NCBI GenBank assembly: GCA_913775095.1
Contig: CAJYIW010000019.1
Span: forward strand, 372,001 to 436,000
Reading direction: 5' to 3'
Origin: an uncultured Siphonobacter sp.
Lineage (GTDB): Bacteria; Bacteroidota; Bacteroidia; Cytophagales; Spirosomataceae
DNA: 64,000 nt
The number at the start of each line of letters is the position of its first letter. Within the stretch, counting starts at the first letter, position 1. This document shows, piece by piece, positions 23,643-33,314 of this stretch. The notes beneath the pieces are model-generated. The model saw only the letters and a program-made list of their open reading frames with translations. It searched no databases and was not told the DNA's origin. Made by a program: the position numbers and the translations under genes.

Positions 23643-24485
23643 ATGACTTCATTAAATCACACGACCTTTCAGGAGACGTTTGAACCATTCCTCCGGGAGG
23701 AATTGGACGGAGACGCCTGGATAAAAGCGGGCGACGGAACGTACGAAAATGCAGACCGGCACTTAGCCATTGCTCTGAAAACGGCTACGGACAAAATTGA
23801 ACTTTTACAAGAATTGGACTTTTACGAAAATCGGGGCTGGCAAGTGATTCACCTGTGGCGGGATGTGTGGGAAACGCAACCTGCCATTGTGAAAAGCCGA
23901 CTCAGGTCTCTGCTCGGAATGTCAGCCCGGATTCCGGGGCGGCTAACGTTGGTAAAGCCCATGGAAGCGGCTTTCTTTAAAGATTTTTTAAAGAAGAACC
24001 ACTTACAGGATTCGGCTAAATGCGTGTACCGCTACGGCTTATTTTTAAAAAATATGCCCCAAAATCAGCCATTTCTAAACGATGCGACGATCATTAGCGA
24101 TTGCGTCGCTGTGGCGGGCTTTGGTCCGATGCGTTTGATGCCGGGTCGGGGGGAGCATTATTATTCGGGAGAATTAATCCGGTTTTCCAATGTGCTGAAT
24201 CATACCGTTGTTGGCGGATTGGATAAATTGATTCAAGCTTTTTTGCGGGAGCATCCCGTACAGGATTTAATGACTTATGCGGATCGGGACTGGTCAACGG
24301 GGAAAAGCTACGAAAGGCTTGGCTTTAAAAGAACGGAAACCACGGGCCCCCAGGAGTTTTGGCTGGATTTAAAAACGAACCTCAGGCACCATCCCCATCG
24401 GTTGAAAGCGGATTTTTCGGAAGACTATCAGAAAGTATATAATTCAGGTAATTACAAATACATTAAGTTTTTTGATTCCCTATGA
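23643..24485 (+). CDS. Hef-like protein: Vsr/PDDEXK-like region plus GNAT-like C-terminal domain
   Basis: I start at ATG 23643 (MTSLNHTTFQETF), 280 residues; an upstream GTG at 23610 lies inside a terminator stem. Residues about 60-95 (LQELDFYENRGWQVIHLWRD..IVKSRLRSLLG) resemble the end of a Vsr-type endonuclease-like domain. Residues about 105-250 (FLKKNHLQ, ELIRFSNVLNHTVVGG, DLMTYADRDWSTGKSYERLG) strongly recall the domain found in phage Hef-type homing-endonuclease-associated proteins. I see no integrity problem. The stop codon overlaps the ATG of the miaA-like gene, so the two are translationally coupled. Function in the chromosome is unknown. Confidence 0.65.
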   Translation: MTSLNHTTFQETFEPFLREELDGDAWIKAGDGTYENADRHLAIALKTATDKIELLQELDFYENRGWQVIHLWRDVWETQPAIVKSRLRSLLGMSARIPGRLTLVKPMEAAFFKDFLKKNHLQDSAKCVYRYGLFLKNMPQNQPFLNDATIISDCVAVAGFGPMRLMPGRGEHYYSGELIRFSNVLNHTVVGGLDKLIQAFLREHPVQDLMTYADRDWSTGKSYERLGFKRTETTGPQEFWLDLKTNLRHHPHRLKADFSEDYQKVYNSGNYKYIKFFDSL

Positions 24486-25402
24486 ATGACTTACCGGCCT
24501 TAAGACCTCTCGTGATACTGGGCCCAACGGCTTCGGGTAAAACCCGACTGGCCGTGCAGATAGCCAGGAAATTCAGGGGCGAAATCATCAGCGTTGATTC
24601 ACGGCAGGTCTATCGGGATATGGACATTGGAACCGGAAAAGACCTGGCTGAATATGAACAGATTCCCTACCATTTAATCAATATCGTAGAGGCCGGAACG
24701 GCGTATAATTTAGCGGAATTCCAACGTGATTTTCGGGAAAAATTTACAGAAATCAATGCTCGCCAAAACAGAGCGGTGTTGTGTGGCGGAACGGGTTTGT
24801 ATCTGGAATCCATTCTTAAAAATCATCAGTTTACTACCATTCCGAATGATTTTGAGTTACGAAGCCAGTTGGAGAATCTGAGCGATGAGGAGCTGAGGAC
24901 TCGTTTTTCTAAACTGAATTCGGCGTATCATGCGGTTGCGGATCTTTCCACGCGAAAGCGAACCCTACGAGCCATTGAAATCGCAGAATACCTTCAGCAC
25001 CATCCTCTGGAGACACGGCCCGAACTGGAGTTAAATCCTCTGGTTATTGGCTTAAATCCACCCCTTGAAATCCGTAGAAATCGCATTACTAAACGTTTAC
25101 GAGAGCGTTTAGAGCAGGGAATGATTGAAGAAGTGCAGGGCCTGTTAAACCGGGGAATACCGGCAGAACGGCTGGTGTATTACGGACTGGAATATAAATT
25201 CATCACCGAATACCTGGAAGGAAAATGGACCTACGAATTACTTTTTGAACGATTGAATGTAGCGATTCATCAGTATGCCAAACGCCAGATGACCTTCTTC
25301 CGGAAGATGGAACGGGATGGTCTAGTCATTCATTGGTTGGAGGGTTCGGCCGACGAAAACGAAAAAGCAGCTCGGCAGCTTATCAAAGAAAATGGCGAAT
25401 GA
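24482..25402 (+). CDS. miaA: tRNA dimethylallyltransferase (MiaA family, variant)
   Basis: 306 residues. The P-loop GPTASGKT is at residues 14-21. It is followed by DSRQVYRDMDIGTGK, the FCGGTGLY-like segment VLCGGTGLYLESIL, and the C-terminal HQYAKRQMTFFRKM. MiaA transfers a dimethylallyl group to A37 of tRNAs reading UNN codons. The DIGTGKDLAEYEQIPYHLI segment differs from the common DIGTAKPS..VPHHLID, so this may be the second MiaA paralogue that many Bacteroidota carry. Its ATG overlaps the stop of the Hef-like gene by four bases. The terminator stem begins in its own last codons. Confidence 0.87.
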   Translation: MNDLPALRPLVILGPTASGKTRLAVQIARKFRGEIISVDSRQVYRDMDIGTGKDLAEYEQIPYHLINIVEAGTAYNLAEFQRDFREKFTEINARQNRAVLCGGTGLYLESILKNHQFTTIPNDFELRSQLENLSDEELRTRFSKLNSAYHAVADLSTRKRTLRAIEIAEYLQHHPLETRPELELNPLVIGLNPPLEIRRNRITKRLRERLEQGMIEEVQGLLNRGIPAERLVYYGLEYKFITEYLEGKWTYELLFERLNVAIHQYAKRQMTFFRKMERDGLVIHWLEGSADENEKAARQLIKENGE

Positions 25403-25423
25403 ACTTGAATTCATTCGCCATTT
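25391..25423 (+). terminator. Hairpin terminator overlapping the miaA stop
   Basis: A 13-base perfect stem AATGGCGAATGAA/TTCATTCGCCATT that includes the stop codon; followed by only a short T stretch (TCTAT). Confidence 0.65.
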
Positions 25424-25445
25424 CTATAAAGGTAATAGTATCGAA

Positions 25446-26279
25446 TTATTGAACCGGCTTACTCAATAATCCATCGCTTTTAATTATACTTTTTAGTTCT
25501 GAATAAGGGATCAGAATTTCCGTTGGGCCTTCTGCGTACGACTTGATTTCCATCGCATTATAACGGAATAATAAACCTTCTTTCTGAATGCTGAAATTGT
25601 CATTTAAAGCGAAGGCATTTCCCGTAAAAAAGTAGCGATCTTCATAGGCATCGCCGTCTTTTAATCCTTCCTGTTTACGGAAAATTTTCTCGGCTATTGT
25701 TGAAAGAGTCTTCTCGTAACCGGGGTTAAATAATTCGGAAAGAGTAATCCGATGTCCGTTCGGAGTGAAATTAGCATATTGCGTGAACGTAACGGGATGG
25801 GCACCGCCGGAATAATTATAGCTGAAAATTGAAATGGCAGTGAATGCAGAGGTTTGTCTAATAACCTCGGTCTTCACTTCATTCGACCAGGCTCCGCCCA
25901 GGATCGGCTCATTCGGAAAGCGTTTCCGCTGGTCGCCGATAAAATCGTCAAAGCCCGCCACAAAATCTTTAACCACGGTATTCGGACTAGCTTTTCTCAT
26001 CTCTTCGGTGCTGCTGTCTCCATCCAGATAACCGGAAGCGGCAACACTCGCCCGGATGACGCTGTCCGTCAGGGCCTGATTTCCTTCAAAAACCGGATAA
26101 GTAAAGCTGGCTCTCGCACATAACGAGTCCGGGCGGATGCATAACTGACTTCGAACGGAATCGCCCTTGATTTCATACGTGGGGGCATCCGAACCTTTGG
26201 CAGAGGACTGTTCGGATTGCTTGGACTCACAGGATGCCAGTAGTAATAAGGCGGGGAATAGGAGGGTTACTTTGTTCAT
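25446..26279 (-). CDS. DUF3298/DUF4163 (RsiV-like) lipoprotein
   Basis: About 277 residues from the ATG at 26279 (MNKVTLLFPALLLLASC); upstream in-frame ATGs at 26288 and 26312 are also possible. The lipobox LLASC gives a lipidated cysteine followed by ESKQ. The N-terminal half fits DUF4163 (ASFTYPVFEGN), and the C-terminal half fits DUF3298 (SYNYSGGAHPVTFTQYANF, the RsiV/PdaC-type motif, then FFTGNAFALNDNFSIQKEGL and LIPYSELKSII). RsiV-type domains bind lysozyme or peptidoglycan fragments in Firmicutes; that role is only a possibility here. Monocistronic. Confidence 0.82.
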   Translation of the reverse strand: MNKVTLLFPALLLLASCESKQSEQSSAKGSDAPTYEIKGDSVRSQLCIRPDSLCARASFTYPVFEGNQALTDSVIRASVAASGYLDGDSSTEEMRKASPNTVVKDFVAGFDDFIGDQRKRFPNEPILGGAWSNEVKTEVIRQTSAFTAISIFSYNYSGGAHPVTFTQYANFTPNGHRITLSELFNPGYEKTLSTIAEKIFRKQEGLKDGDAYEDRYFFTGNAFALNDNFSIQKEGLLFRYNAMEIKSYAEGPTEILIPYSELKSIIKSDGLLSKPVQ

Positions 26280-26547
26280 ACTGTTCATAAATGGGACTGA
26301 GAACGCCTTCAAGGGCCAGAAGGATGATCAAAAAAAGGGTGCTAGTTACGTTTGGGGTTATTTGCGTTCAACGAAGTGGGTTACCTGAAAGGTAGTTACC
26401 GAAGATGATTCGGGAAATGGCTTTCAGACGGAGACAATTCTGTACGTTTGGGCTGGGTAATTCCAAAGTGAAGGTTAACTACCGCTTTACCTTCGGTTAG
26501 GCGTGAAAGTAATCAGAACTTCTGAATCACCCTTCCCAAACGGCTAA

Positions 26548-27801
26548 TTATGATTTTTCGGCCCAGATTTGAGCCAGATTCACGATGACTTCCACGGCTT
26601 TTTCCATGTCCTGACGCGTGACCCATTCCTGGCGGGAGTGAAAGGCGTGTTCTCCCGCAAAAATGTTGGGGCAGGGCAAACCCATAAAGGAAAGTCGCGA
26701 ACCATCGGTACCGCCGCGGATACTCATCTGTTTCGCCACAATACCGCTGCGTTCAATGGCTTCCAGAGCATACTGAGTCACCTGCGGGTGCTGATCGAGC
26801 ACTTCTTTCATATTCCGGTATTGCTCCATAACCTTGAAGTCAATCGTGGAATTTGGATAATGTGTCAAGACCTGATCAGTCATTTCTTTCAGAAAAGCTT
26901 CCTTTTCGTGCAGACCCGCTTCCGAAAAATCACGGATGATGAACTCCAGTTCGGCTTCTTCAACCGTTCCATTCATAAAGGTCGGATGAACAAAACCTTC
27001 CATCGCCTCCGTCGTTTCGGGCGACAGGTGATCCTTGGGCAACGCAGCCAGAATGTCTCCGGCAATCTTAATAGCACTTTCCAGGCGTCCTTTGGCAAAA
27101 CCGGGGTGCTGGCTAACGCCCTGAATGCGAAGGTGAACGGCGTCGGCAGAGAAGGTCTCGTCTTCCAGCGAACCCAGCGTTTCCCCATCAATGGTATAGC
27201 CGAAATCCGCTCCTAATTTTTCCAGATTGACATGCTCCGTACCACGGCCTACTTCTTCATCCGGCGTGAAGAGGATTTTGATAACCCCGTGTTCAATGTC
27301 GGGATGCGTGATGAGGTAATGAACGGCATCCATGATCTCGGCCACACCCGCTTTGTTATCAGCCCCCAGCAGGGTTGTTCCAGACGCTGTAATCAAATCA
27401 TTACCAATCTGAGCGGCCAGGTCAGGGTGATCTTTCTGACGAATCACCTGCGTGGGGTCATCGGGCAGAATCACGTCGGAACCGTCATAATTCCGGTGAA
27501 TAAGCGGCCGGACTCCCGCACCAGAACAGTCGGGCGAGGTATCCACGTGCGAACAGAAACAGATCACGGGAATATTCGGCTTGGTGGAGGTAGCTGGTAA
27601 GGTCGCATAGACGTACCCGTATGCATCCAGTTCCGCATCGGTAATACCCATTTCCTGAAGCTCCTGAACGAGAATACGGCTTAAATCTTTCTGTTTTTCA
27701 GTAGAAGGAGACGTTTTCGAATGCGGATCGGACTGCGTATCTACCTGAACGTAGCGTAAAAAGCGGTCAGTGACGGTAAAATTATAATTTGCTGAAATCA
27801 T
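26548..27801 (-). CDS. pepT: Peptidase T (tripeptide aminopeptidase)
   Basis: 417 residues, the normal PepT length, M20B family. The N-terminus FLRYVQVDTQSDP..STEKQKDL is characteristic. Metal-binding motifs are visible: CFCSHVDTSPD, LLGADNKAGVAEI, FTPDEEVGRGTEHV, and the late RGGTDGSRLSFMGLP and GEHAFHSRQEWV. It removes the N-terminal residue from tripeptides in the cytosol with two zinc ions. It is divergent from citrate synthase with a 192-base shared intergenic region. A perfect minus-strand TAATTTTG (-7 type) at 27830-27837 is a likely part of its promoter. Confidence 0.95.
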   Translation of the reverse strand: MISANYNFTVTDRFLRYVQVDTQSDPHSKTSPSTEKQKDLSRILVQELQEMGITDAELDAYGYVYATLPATSTKPNIPVICFCSHVDTSPDCSGAGVRPLIHRNYDGSDVILPDDPTQVIRQKDHPDLAAQIGNDLITASGTTLLGADNKAGVAEIMDAVHYLITHPDIEHGVIKILFTPDEEVGRGTEHVNLEKLGADFGYTIDGETLGSLEDETFSADAVHLRIQGVSQHPGFAKGRLESAIKIAGDILAALPKDHLSPETTEAMEGFVHPTFMNGTVEEAELEFIIRDFSEAGLHEKEAFLKEMTDQVLTHYPNSTIDFKVMEQYRNMKEVLDQHPQVTQYALEAIERSGIVAKQMSIRGGTDGSRLSFMGLPCPNIFAGEHAFHSRQEWVTRQDMEKAVEVIVNLAQIWAEKS

Positions 27802-27993
27802 TGATAGTCAATAGAATAAGGGATTTGTACAAAATTATATAGCAAATTAGCAAGTTTTTTTGCGGAATGGAGGTCGCTTTTTTACGTCATTCAAATTTAT
27901 TTTTGTGCCGTGTGAAGGGTTTTTGTGTATTTTCGCTGTCATCAAAACGATGCCTCTCCTTAGCATGGCCATTGCCAAATAAATTTTTGCTTT

Positions 27994-29274
27994 ATGTCTG
28001 ATTTTGCAGAACTGTCCGTTGAAGGTAAAAAGTATCAACTCCCCATCGTGGAAGGAACGGAGGCTGAAAAAGCCATCGATATTAACAAACTTCGCGATGA
28101 ATCGGGATACATCACGATTGATTCCGGGTACAAGAACACCGGTGCTACGAAAAGTGCAATCACTTTTCTGGACGGTGAGAAGGGTATTCTGAACTACCGT
28201 GGCTACAGTATCGAAGATTTAGCAGCGAAAGCGACTTTCCTTGAAGTCGCTTATTTGCTTATTTATGGAGAGCTTCCAACCACTGAGCAATACGCTGAAT
28301 TCGAAGGAGCCATCCGTCGCCATACCATCGTAAACGAAGGAGTACGGACCATCTTCGAAGGATTTCCCGTGAATTCGCACCCCATGGCGACGCTTTCCTC
28401 ACTGGTAAGCTCCCTGAGTGCTTTTTATCCGGACTCGTACGAAGGAAAAGACAATTCTGATCGTCATATCATCCGCCTGCTGGCCAAATTGCCAACGATT
28501 GCCAGCTGGAGCTACAAACGGGCGATGGGCCACCCGATGAACTATCCTAAAAATGATTTGGACTACTGTTCAAACTTTTTACACATGATGTTCTCGCTGC
28601 CCGTTGAAAAATACGAAGTAGATCCTGTGGTTGCTTCAGCCCTGAACACGCTGTTGATCCTCCACGCCGATCACGAACAAAACTGTTCGACTTCAACGGT
28701 ACGTCTGGTTGGTTCATCTCAGGCCAACCTGTATTCGTCGATTTCGGCGGGTATCAGTGCCCTCTGGGGACCACTGCACGGGGGTGCCAACCAGGAAGTA
28801 ATTGAAATGCTCGAAGCGATCAAAGCCGACGGCGGAGACGTGAGCAAGTACATTGAGATGGCTAAAAATGCCAAAACAACCGGATTCCGTCTGTTTGGAT
28901 TTGGCCACCGGGTGTACAAAAACTTCGATCCCCGGGCAAAAATCATCAAAAAAGCAGCCGACGAAGTATTAGCGAAACTGGGCGTGAATGATCCCGTTCT
29001 GGAAATTGCGAAAGGACTGGAAGAAGCGGCCCTCAATGATGAATACTTCATTGCTCGCAAGCTTTATCCCAACGTAGACTTTTATTCAGGCATCATTTAC
29101 CGGGCTTTGGGCATTCCGACCAATATGTTTACGGTGATGTTCGCCATCGGACGTCTGCCCGGCTGGATTGCCCAGTGGAAAGAGATGCGTGCGACGAAAG
29201 AACCGATCGGTCGTCCCCGCCAGATTTATACGGGTGCTACGCTTCGCGAATTCGTTTCCATCGAAAACCGATAG
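27994..29274 (+). CDS. gltA: Citrate synthase (type II)
   Basis: 426 residues, matching the hexameric bacterial type. The N-terminal small beta domain (MSDFAELSVEGKKYQLPIVEG), the ITFLDGEKGILNYRGYSIED segment, and the catalytic motifs LHADHEQNCSTSTVRLV, GPLHGGANQEVIEML, GFGHRVYKNFDPRA and VDFYSGIIYRALGIP are all present. It condenses acetyl-CoA and oxaloacetate as the entry step of the TCA cycle. A TATTTTTG at 27898-27905 may be the -7 box. Downstream lie three successive hairpins. maeB follows on the same strand but is probably transcribed separately. Confidence 0.97.
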   Translation: MSDFAELSVEGKKYQLPIVEGTEAEKAIDINKLRDESGYITIDSGYKNTGATKSAITFLDGEKGILNYRGYSIEDLAAKATFLEVAYLLIYGELPTTEQYAEFEGAIRRHTIVNEGVRTIFEGFPVNSHPMATLSSLVSSLSAFYPDSYEGKDNSDRHIIRLLAKLPTIASWSYKRAMGHPMNYPKNDLDYCSNFLHMMFSLPVEKYEVDPVVASALNTLLILHADHEQNCSTSTVRLVGSSQANLYSSISAGISALWGPLHGGANQEVIEMLEAIKADGGDVSKYIEMAKNAKTTGFRLFGFGHRVYKNFDPRAKIIKKAADEVLAKLGVNDPVLEIAKGLEEAALNDEYFIARKLYPNVDFYSGIIYRALGIPTNMFTVMFAIGRLPGWIAQWKEMRATKEPIGRPRQIYTGATLREFVSIENR

Positions 29275-29292
29275 GCACTCAATCAACACTCC

Positions 29293-29408
29293 AAATGTGG
29301 GCCTGAAGCCCACATTTTTTTTGTCTTTACTTTTTCATGGCTTTTATGGGCAAGGCTTCTCCGACTCGGGGAAGCCTTCTTTGTGGAACGCCAGCAAAAG
29401 ATTGCTGG
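29293..29408 (+). terminator. Terminator of gltA followed by two further hairpins
   Basis: The first stem AAATGTGGGC/GCCCACATTT (29293-29317) with an eight-T run is a strong terminator. A second stem AAGGCTTCTCC/GGGGAAGCCTT lies at 29352-29378 with TCTTTG after it. A small third hairpin CCAGCAA/TTGCTGG is at 29391-29408. The rest of the gap to 29664 shows nothing clear. Confidence 0.85.
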
Positions 29409-29664
29409 TCGATTCAAAATATTAGAATGTTTCTTTAAAGCCTGGCCGAAGGATGTTTGGCATTGGGTGAAAATGGTAAATTGAATGCGTAGAATCTGTG
29501 CAGTGAGGAGAATGAAGGGTCTGGTTTGAGAGGGATAACGCTTACAAAGAATGCTAATTTTTGATACCAGCCTCGGCCTAAATGCACTACCTTAGTGGCC
29601 CTTATCATACTTCTGAGGCGTTTTTCAGGGACTGGGAAACGTACTCCTACAAACTAACGCATGC

Positions 29665-31938
29665 ATGGAAGAGAAAAAAAATCTTCGCCGGCAGGATGCT
29701 CTGGATTATCATTCCAAAGGCCGTCCTGGAAAGATTGAAGTTGTTACTACGAAAGAAACAGCCACGCAACGCGACCTCTCCCTGGCTTATTCGCCCGGCG
29801 TTGCGGAACCTTGTCTGGCGATTGCTCAGAATCCTGAAGAGGTATATACATACACCGCCAAGGGGAACCTCGTGGCGGTGATCTCCAACGGTACGGCTGT
29901 ACTGGGACTGGGAGATATTGGACCAGAAGCGGGTAAGCCCGTCATGGAAGGTAAAGGCGTCCTGTTCAAGATTTATTCAGACATCGATGTCTTTGATATT
30001 GAGCTGAATACGAAGAACGTCGATGAGTTTGTCCGGACGGTCAAAATCCTTGAACCTACCTTCGGAGGGGTCAACCTCGAAGACATTAAAGCTCCCGAGT
30101 GCTTCGAAATTGAAGATCGTCTGCGGAAAGAACTGAAGATTCCCGTCATGCACGATGATCAGCACGGAACAGCCATTATTTCCGGTGCCGCTCTCCTGAA
30201 CGCTCTGGAAATCGTAGGAAAGAAAATCGACGAAGTGAGATTCGTGATCAGTGGAGCCGGAGCAGCAGCCATTTCCTGTACGAAAATGTACGTGAATCTG
30301 GGGGCCCGTAAAGAAAACATCACGATGTTCGATAAAGACGGTACCATCTGTCTGGAACGCGACAACATCTTTGACATTCAGCGTGAGTTTGCCGTCGAGA
30401 AATCCATTTCGATGGCAGATGCGATTGCCGGTGCCGATGTATTTATCGGACTCAGTGCCGCTAACGTGCTTTCGCAGGATATGGTCCGGAGCATGGCCGA
30501 TAACCCTATCGTTTTTGCGATGGCGAATCCTTCGCCCGAAATCACTTACGAAGACGCCACCGCGGCTCGTCCTGACATTATTATGGCAACGGGGCGTAGT
30601 GATTATCCCAATCAGGTTAATAACGTCTTAGGATTCCCCTATATCTTCCGGGGAGCTCTGGATGTACGGGCTACGGGTATCAACGAGGCCATGAAAATGG
30701 CCGCCACCTATGCTCTGGCCGAACTCACGAAAGAACCCGTTCCCGATATTGTTACCATTGCCTACAACGAGAGAAACCTGTCTTTTGGCCGGAATTACAT
30801 CATTCCCAAGCCGATGGACCCTCGTCTGTTAACCAAAGTGGCTCCCGCCGTGGCGAAAGCCGCGATGGAATCCGGTCTGGCCACCCGGCCCATTGAAGAC
30901 TGGGACGCTTACGAGCAGGTCCTGGCCAAACGACTGGGGCAGGATAATCAACTGACCCGGGCGATTGTCAATAAGGCGAAGAAAGATCCGAAAAAAGTGG
31001 TTTTTGCCGATGCGGAAAGTCAGGCCGTATTGAAAGCCGTTCAGCAGGTATGGGATGAGGGCATCTGCGAACCTATTTTATTGGGTAACCAGACCAAAAT
31101 TCGTCAGCTCATTCAAGAAGACCGTCTGGAACTGGAAGGCATTCAGATCATTGATCCTAACTCGGAAGAAGCTAAACCGCTGGCGGATGAATTCGCTTCT
31201 GCTTTTTACGAAAAGCGGAAGCGTCGGGGCATTAGCCCTGCCGATGCCGAGCAATTCATGCTTCGCCGGACGTATTTTGGTGCCATGATGGTGGAAACGG
31301 GTAAGGCCGACTGCCTGATTTCGGGTCTGACGCGTAACTATCCCGATACCATTCGTCCTTCGCTGCAAATCATTGGTCGCCGGGAAGGCATCAGCAAAGT
31401 ATGCGGGATGTACATTCTGCTGACGAAAAAAGGCCCGTTATTCCTTTCGGATACCACCGTTAACTTCAACCCAACGGTGGAAGACCTCGTTGAAATTACG
31501 GAGCTGACGGCTAATGCGGTGGAAGGTATGGGAGTGAAACCACGCATCGCCCTGCTGACGTACTCCAACTTTGGTACGGCCGATGGGGAAGACGCTGAAA
31601 AGATGCGAAATGCGACGGCCATCCTGCGTGAGAAGCATCCGGGCTGGGTAGTGGAAGGCGAAATGCAGGCTCACCTGGCCTTTAATACGGATCTGGTGAA
31701 GCAGCAGTATCCCTTCTCCGATTTAGCGGAAGAGGGAGCCAACGTGTTGATTTTCCCCAACCTGTCAGCGGCGAACATTGCCTACAACCTGCTGAAAGAA
31801 GTAGGGGATCTGGAGTACATTGGCCCTGTGCTTTTAGGATTAAAGAAACCCGTGCACGTTCTGCAGCTGGGTAGTTCGGTTCGTGAGATTGTAAACATGG
31901 TAGCTATCGCCGTGACTCAGGCTCAGGAAATCCGATAA
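29665..31938 (+). CDS. maeB: NADP-dependent malic enzyme with phosphotransacetylase-like C-terminal domain
   Basis: 757 residues, the length of the MaeB hybrid type. Residues 1-~430 form the malic enzyme: [20 protein letters not shown], the catalytic [18 protein letters not shown], the cofactor-binding [16 protein letters not shown], and [14 protein letters not shown]. Residues ~430-757 form a phosphate acetyltransferase-like domain ([28 protein letters not shown]-like [32 protein letters not shown]) that acts in allosteric control and lacks PTA activity in characterised enzymes. It decarboxylates malate to pyruvate with NADPH formation. A strong terminator follows. Confidence 0.95.
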   Translation: MEEKKNLRRQDALDYHSKGRPGKIEVVTTKETATQRDLSLAYSPGVAEPCLAIAQNPEEVYTYTAKGNLVAVISNGTAVLGLGDIGPEAGKPVMEGKGVLFKIYSDIDVFDIELNTKNVDEFVRTVKILEPTFGGVNLEDIKAPECFEIEDRLRKELKIPVMHDDQHGTAIISGAALLNALEIVGKKIDEVRFVISGAGAAAISCTKMYVNLGARKENITMFDKDGTICLERDNIFDIQREFAVEKSISMADAIAGADVFIGLSAANVLSQDMVRSMADNPIVFAMANPSPEITYEDATAARPDIIMATGRSDYPNQVNNVLGFPYIFRGALDVRATGINEAMKMAATYALAELTKEPVPDIVTIAYNERNLSFGRNYIIPKPMDPRLLTKVAPAVAKAAMESGLATRPIEDWDAYEQVLAKRLGQDNQLTRAIVNKAKKDPKKVVFADAESQAVLKAVQQVWDEGICEPILLGNQTKIRQLIQEDRLELEGIQIIDPNSEEAKPLADEFASAFYEKRKRRGISPADAEQFMLRRTYFGAMMVETGKADCLISGLTRNYPDTIRPSLQIIGRREGISKVCGMYILLTKKGPLFLSDTTVNFNPTVEDLVEITELTANAVEGMGVKPRIALLTYSNFGTADGEDAEKMRNATAILREKHPGWVVEGEMQAHLAFNTDLVKQQYPFSDLAEEGANVLIFPNLSAANIAYNLLKEVGDLEYIGPVLLGLKKPVHVLQLGSSVREIVNMVAIAVTQAQEIR

Positions 31939-31951
31939 AAAATCTAAGCTG

Positions 31952-31988
31952 AAAATTCCCGTCCGGTCTTCCGTGGCGGGAATTTTTT
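31952..31988 (+). terminator. Terminator of maeB
   Basis: Stem AAAATTCCCGTC/GGCGGGAATTTT (one wobble) followed by a T-run. Confidence 0.87.
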
Positions 31989-32211
31989 ATGCATACTAAT
32001 CAGACTCGTTAGTACTTATACTCATTTGATTAAATGAGTACTTGCTTAAATAATCTTTTACTTAGAAGAGTAAATACGTATTCAAGTAAACGTGTTTATT
32101 ATGAAATAATGATTTAAGTAAAAGCTTATTTAATAATTTAAGTTAATCATTTTTTAAGTAAATAAGTTAATTTAATCATCAGTTAATCAGTACTTTAACC
32201 ACCATGATGTT

Positions 32212-32955
32212 ATGAAAGATTTGTTTTCCCAGCAGTCAGAAGCCTATGCCAAGTACCGGCCAACGTATCCACAGGAGCTGTACGACTTTATTTTGAAGCA
32301 AGTAGCCAGCCGGGAGAAGGCCTGGGATTGTGCCACGGGTAATGGGCAGGTAGCGGTGAAACTGGCGGAATATTTCGAGCAGGTTAACGCTACCGACATT
32401 AGTGACAAACAGTTGAGTCAGGCTACTCCGGCTCAGAAAGTTCACTATGGCGTTAGCCGGGCTGAGGATACGCCCTTCCCGGATCAGTATTTTGATTTAA
32501 TAACGGTGGGGCAGGCCTTTCACTGGTTCGATTTTGAAACCTTTCATCAGGAAGCCAAGCGGGTGCTCAAACCCGAAGGCGTGATTGCGGTGTGGGGATA
32601 CGAGCTGTTAGAGATCTCACCTGAAATTGATCCCCTGATTCTGGAGTTTTATGAAAACGTAGTCGGACCTTACTGGGCTCCGGAACGGCATCACATCAAG
32701 GAAAAGTACAGCCGGATTCCTTTCCCCTATCGGGAGATTCAGTCGCCGGATTTTGAGATGGTCAAAGACTGGACCCTGGAAGATCTGGCGGGCTACTTCA
32801 GCTCGTGGTCAAGTGTGCAGGGGTACAAGGATGCCAATGAAGGAGAAGATCCCGTTCCTGAGTTAATCGAGCAAATCAGTCCGCTCTGGGACGTGGATAC
32901 CCGGCAGGAGGTAATCTTCCCGGTTTTTCTGCGGATTGGGGTAAATAATCTATAG
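32212..32955 (+). CDS. Class I SAM-dependent methyltransferase (Methyltransf_11, trans-aconitate methyltransferase-like)
   Basis: 247 residues. It starts with MKDLFSQQSEAYAKYRPTYP, the standard opening of this family (FSxxAxxYAxYRPxYP). The SAM-binding glycine-rich stretch is AWDCATGNGQVAVKLAEYF, the acidic residue follows in VNATDISDKQL, and the family-typical VGQAFHWFDFETF with KPEGVIAVWGY lies further on. The likely reaction is carboxyl or small-molecule methylation, as in trans-aconitate or related enzymes, but the substrate is not defined. It has a 220-base AT-rich leader with repeated TAAGTA-like words and a strong terminator behind it. Confidence 0.87.
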   Translation: MKDLFSQQSEAYAKYRPTYPQELYDFILKQVASREKAWDCATGNGQVAVKLAEYFEQVNATDISDKQLSQATPAQKVHYGVSRAEDTPFPDQYFDLITVGQAFHWFDFETFHQEAKRVLKPEGVIAVWGYELLEISPEIDPLILEFYENVVGPYWAPERHHIKEKYSRIPFPYREIQSPDFEMVKDWTLEDLAGYFSSWSSVQGYKDANEGEDPVPELIEQISPLWDVDTRQEVIFPVFLRIGVNNL

Positions 32956-33001
32956 TCCAAAGGTTGATCATTTCTTCGGTAACAGGCATCTCTGGTCCAG
33001 C

Positions 33002-33040
33002 AAAAAATCCCCGAAGCAGCTTCGGGGATTTTGTATTTTT
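33002..33040 (+). terminator. Terminator after the methyltransferase
   Basis: Perfect 13-base stem AAAATCCCCGAAG/CTTCGGGGATTTT with a CAG loop, then GTATTTTT. Confidence 0.9.
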
Positions 33041-33314
33041 CTAAGAACATGTCTGGAGCTTATAAAGGTTGACTCTTGTCCTAAGAGTTAAGATCTGTAG
33101 GATTTATTTCTCCGCTCTCCACCGCTGGCAGCACAAGCTGGAAGGGGTTAAGTCATTGCTGCCAGCGAAAAAGCTGGCAGCGGCAGGTGAGGAGTGATTG
33201 TAGACAAGCTTCGATTGCTTTTGACAAGGCTCATTACTGACACAATGGTTCATCACCAACGCAGGTGATGAAGTAAGTCTGTAAAGCAGCGAAACAGGTT
33301 ACGCCTATCGTTCC
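33041..33314. other. Intergenic region with GCTGGCAGC repeats
   Basis: No gene seen. GCTGGCAGC occurs at 33124-33132 and 33173-33181, and its inverse GCTGCCAGC at 33158-33166; the last two form a 9-base hairpin with a GAAAAA loop. No T-run follows. Confidence 0.4.

Noticed and set aside
29582..29881. 99-codon plus-strand frame overlapping the maeB start
   Set aside because: Out-of-frame shadow of maeB; the maeB frame has clear malic-enzyme motifs.
33124..33181. GCTGGCAGC repeats as a possible CRISPR or tandem array
   Set aside because: Only three short copies with unequal spacing and mixed orientation.
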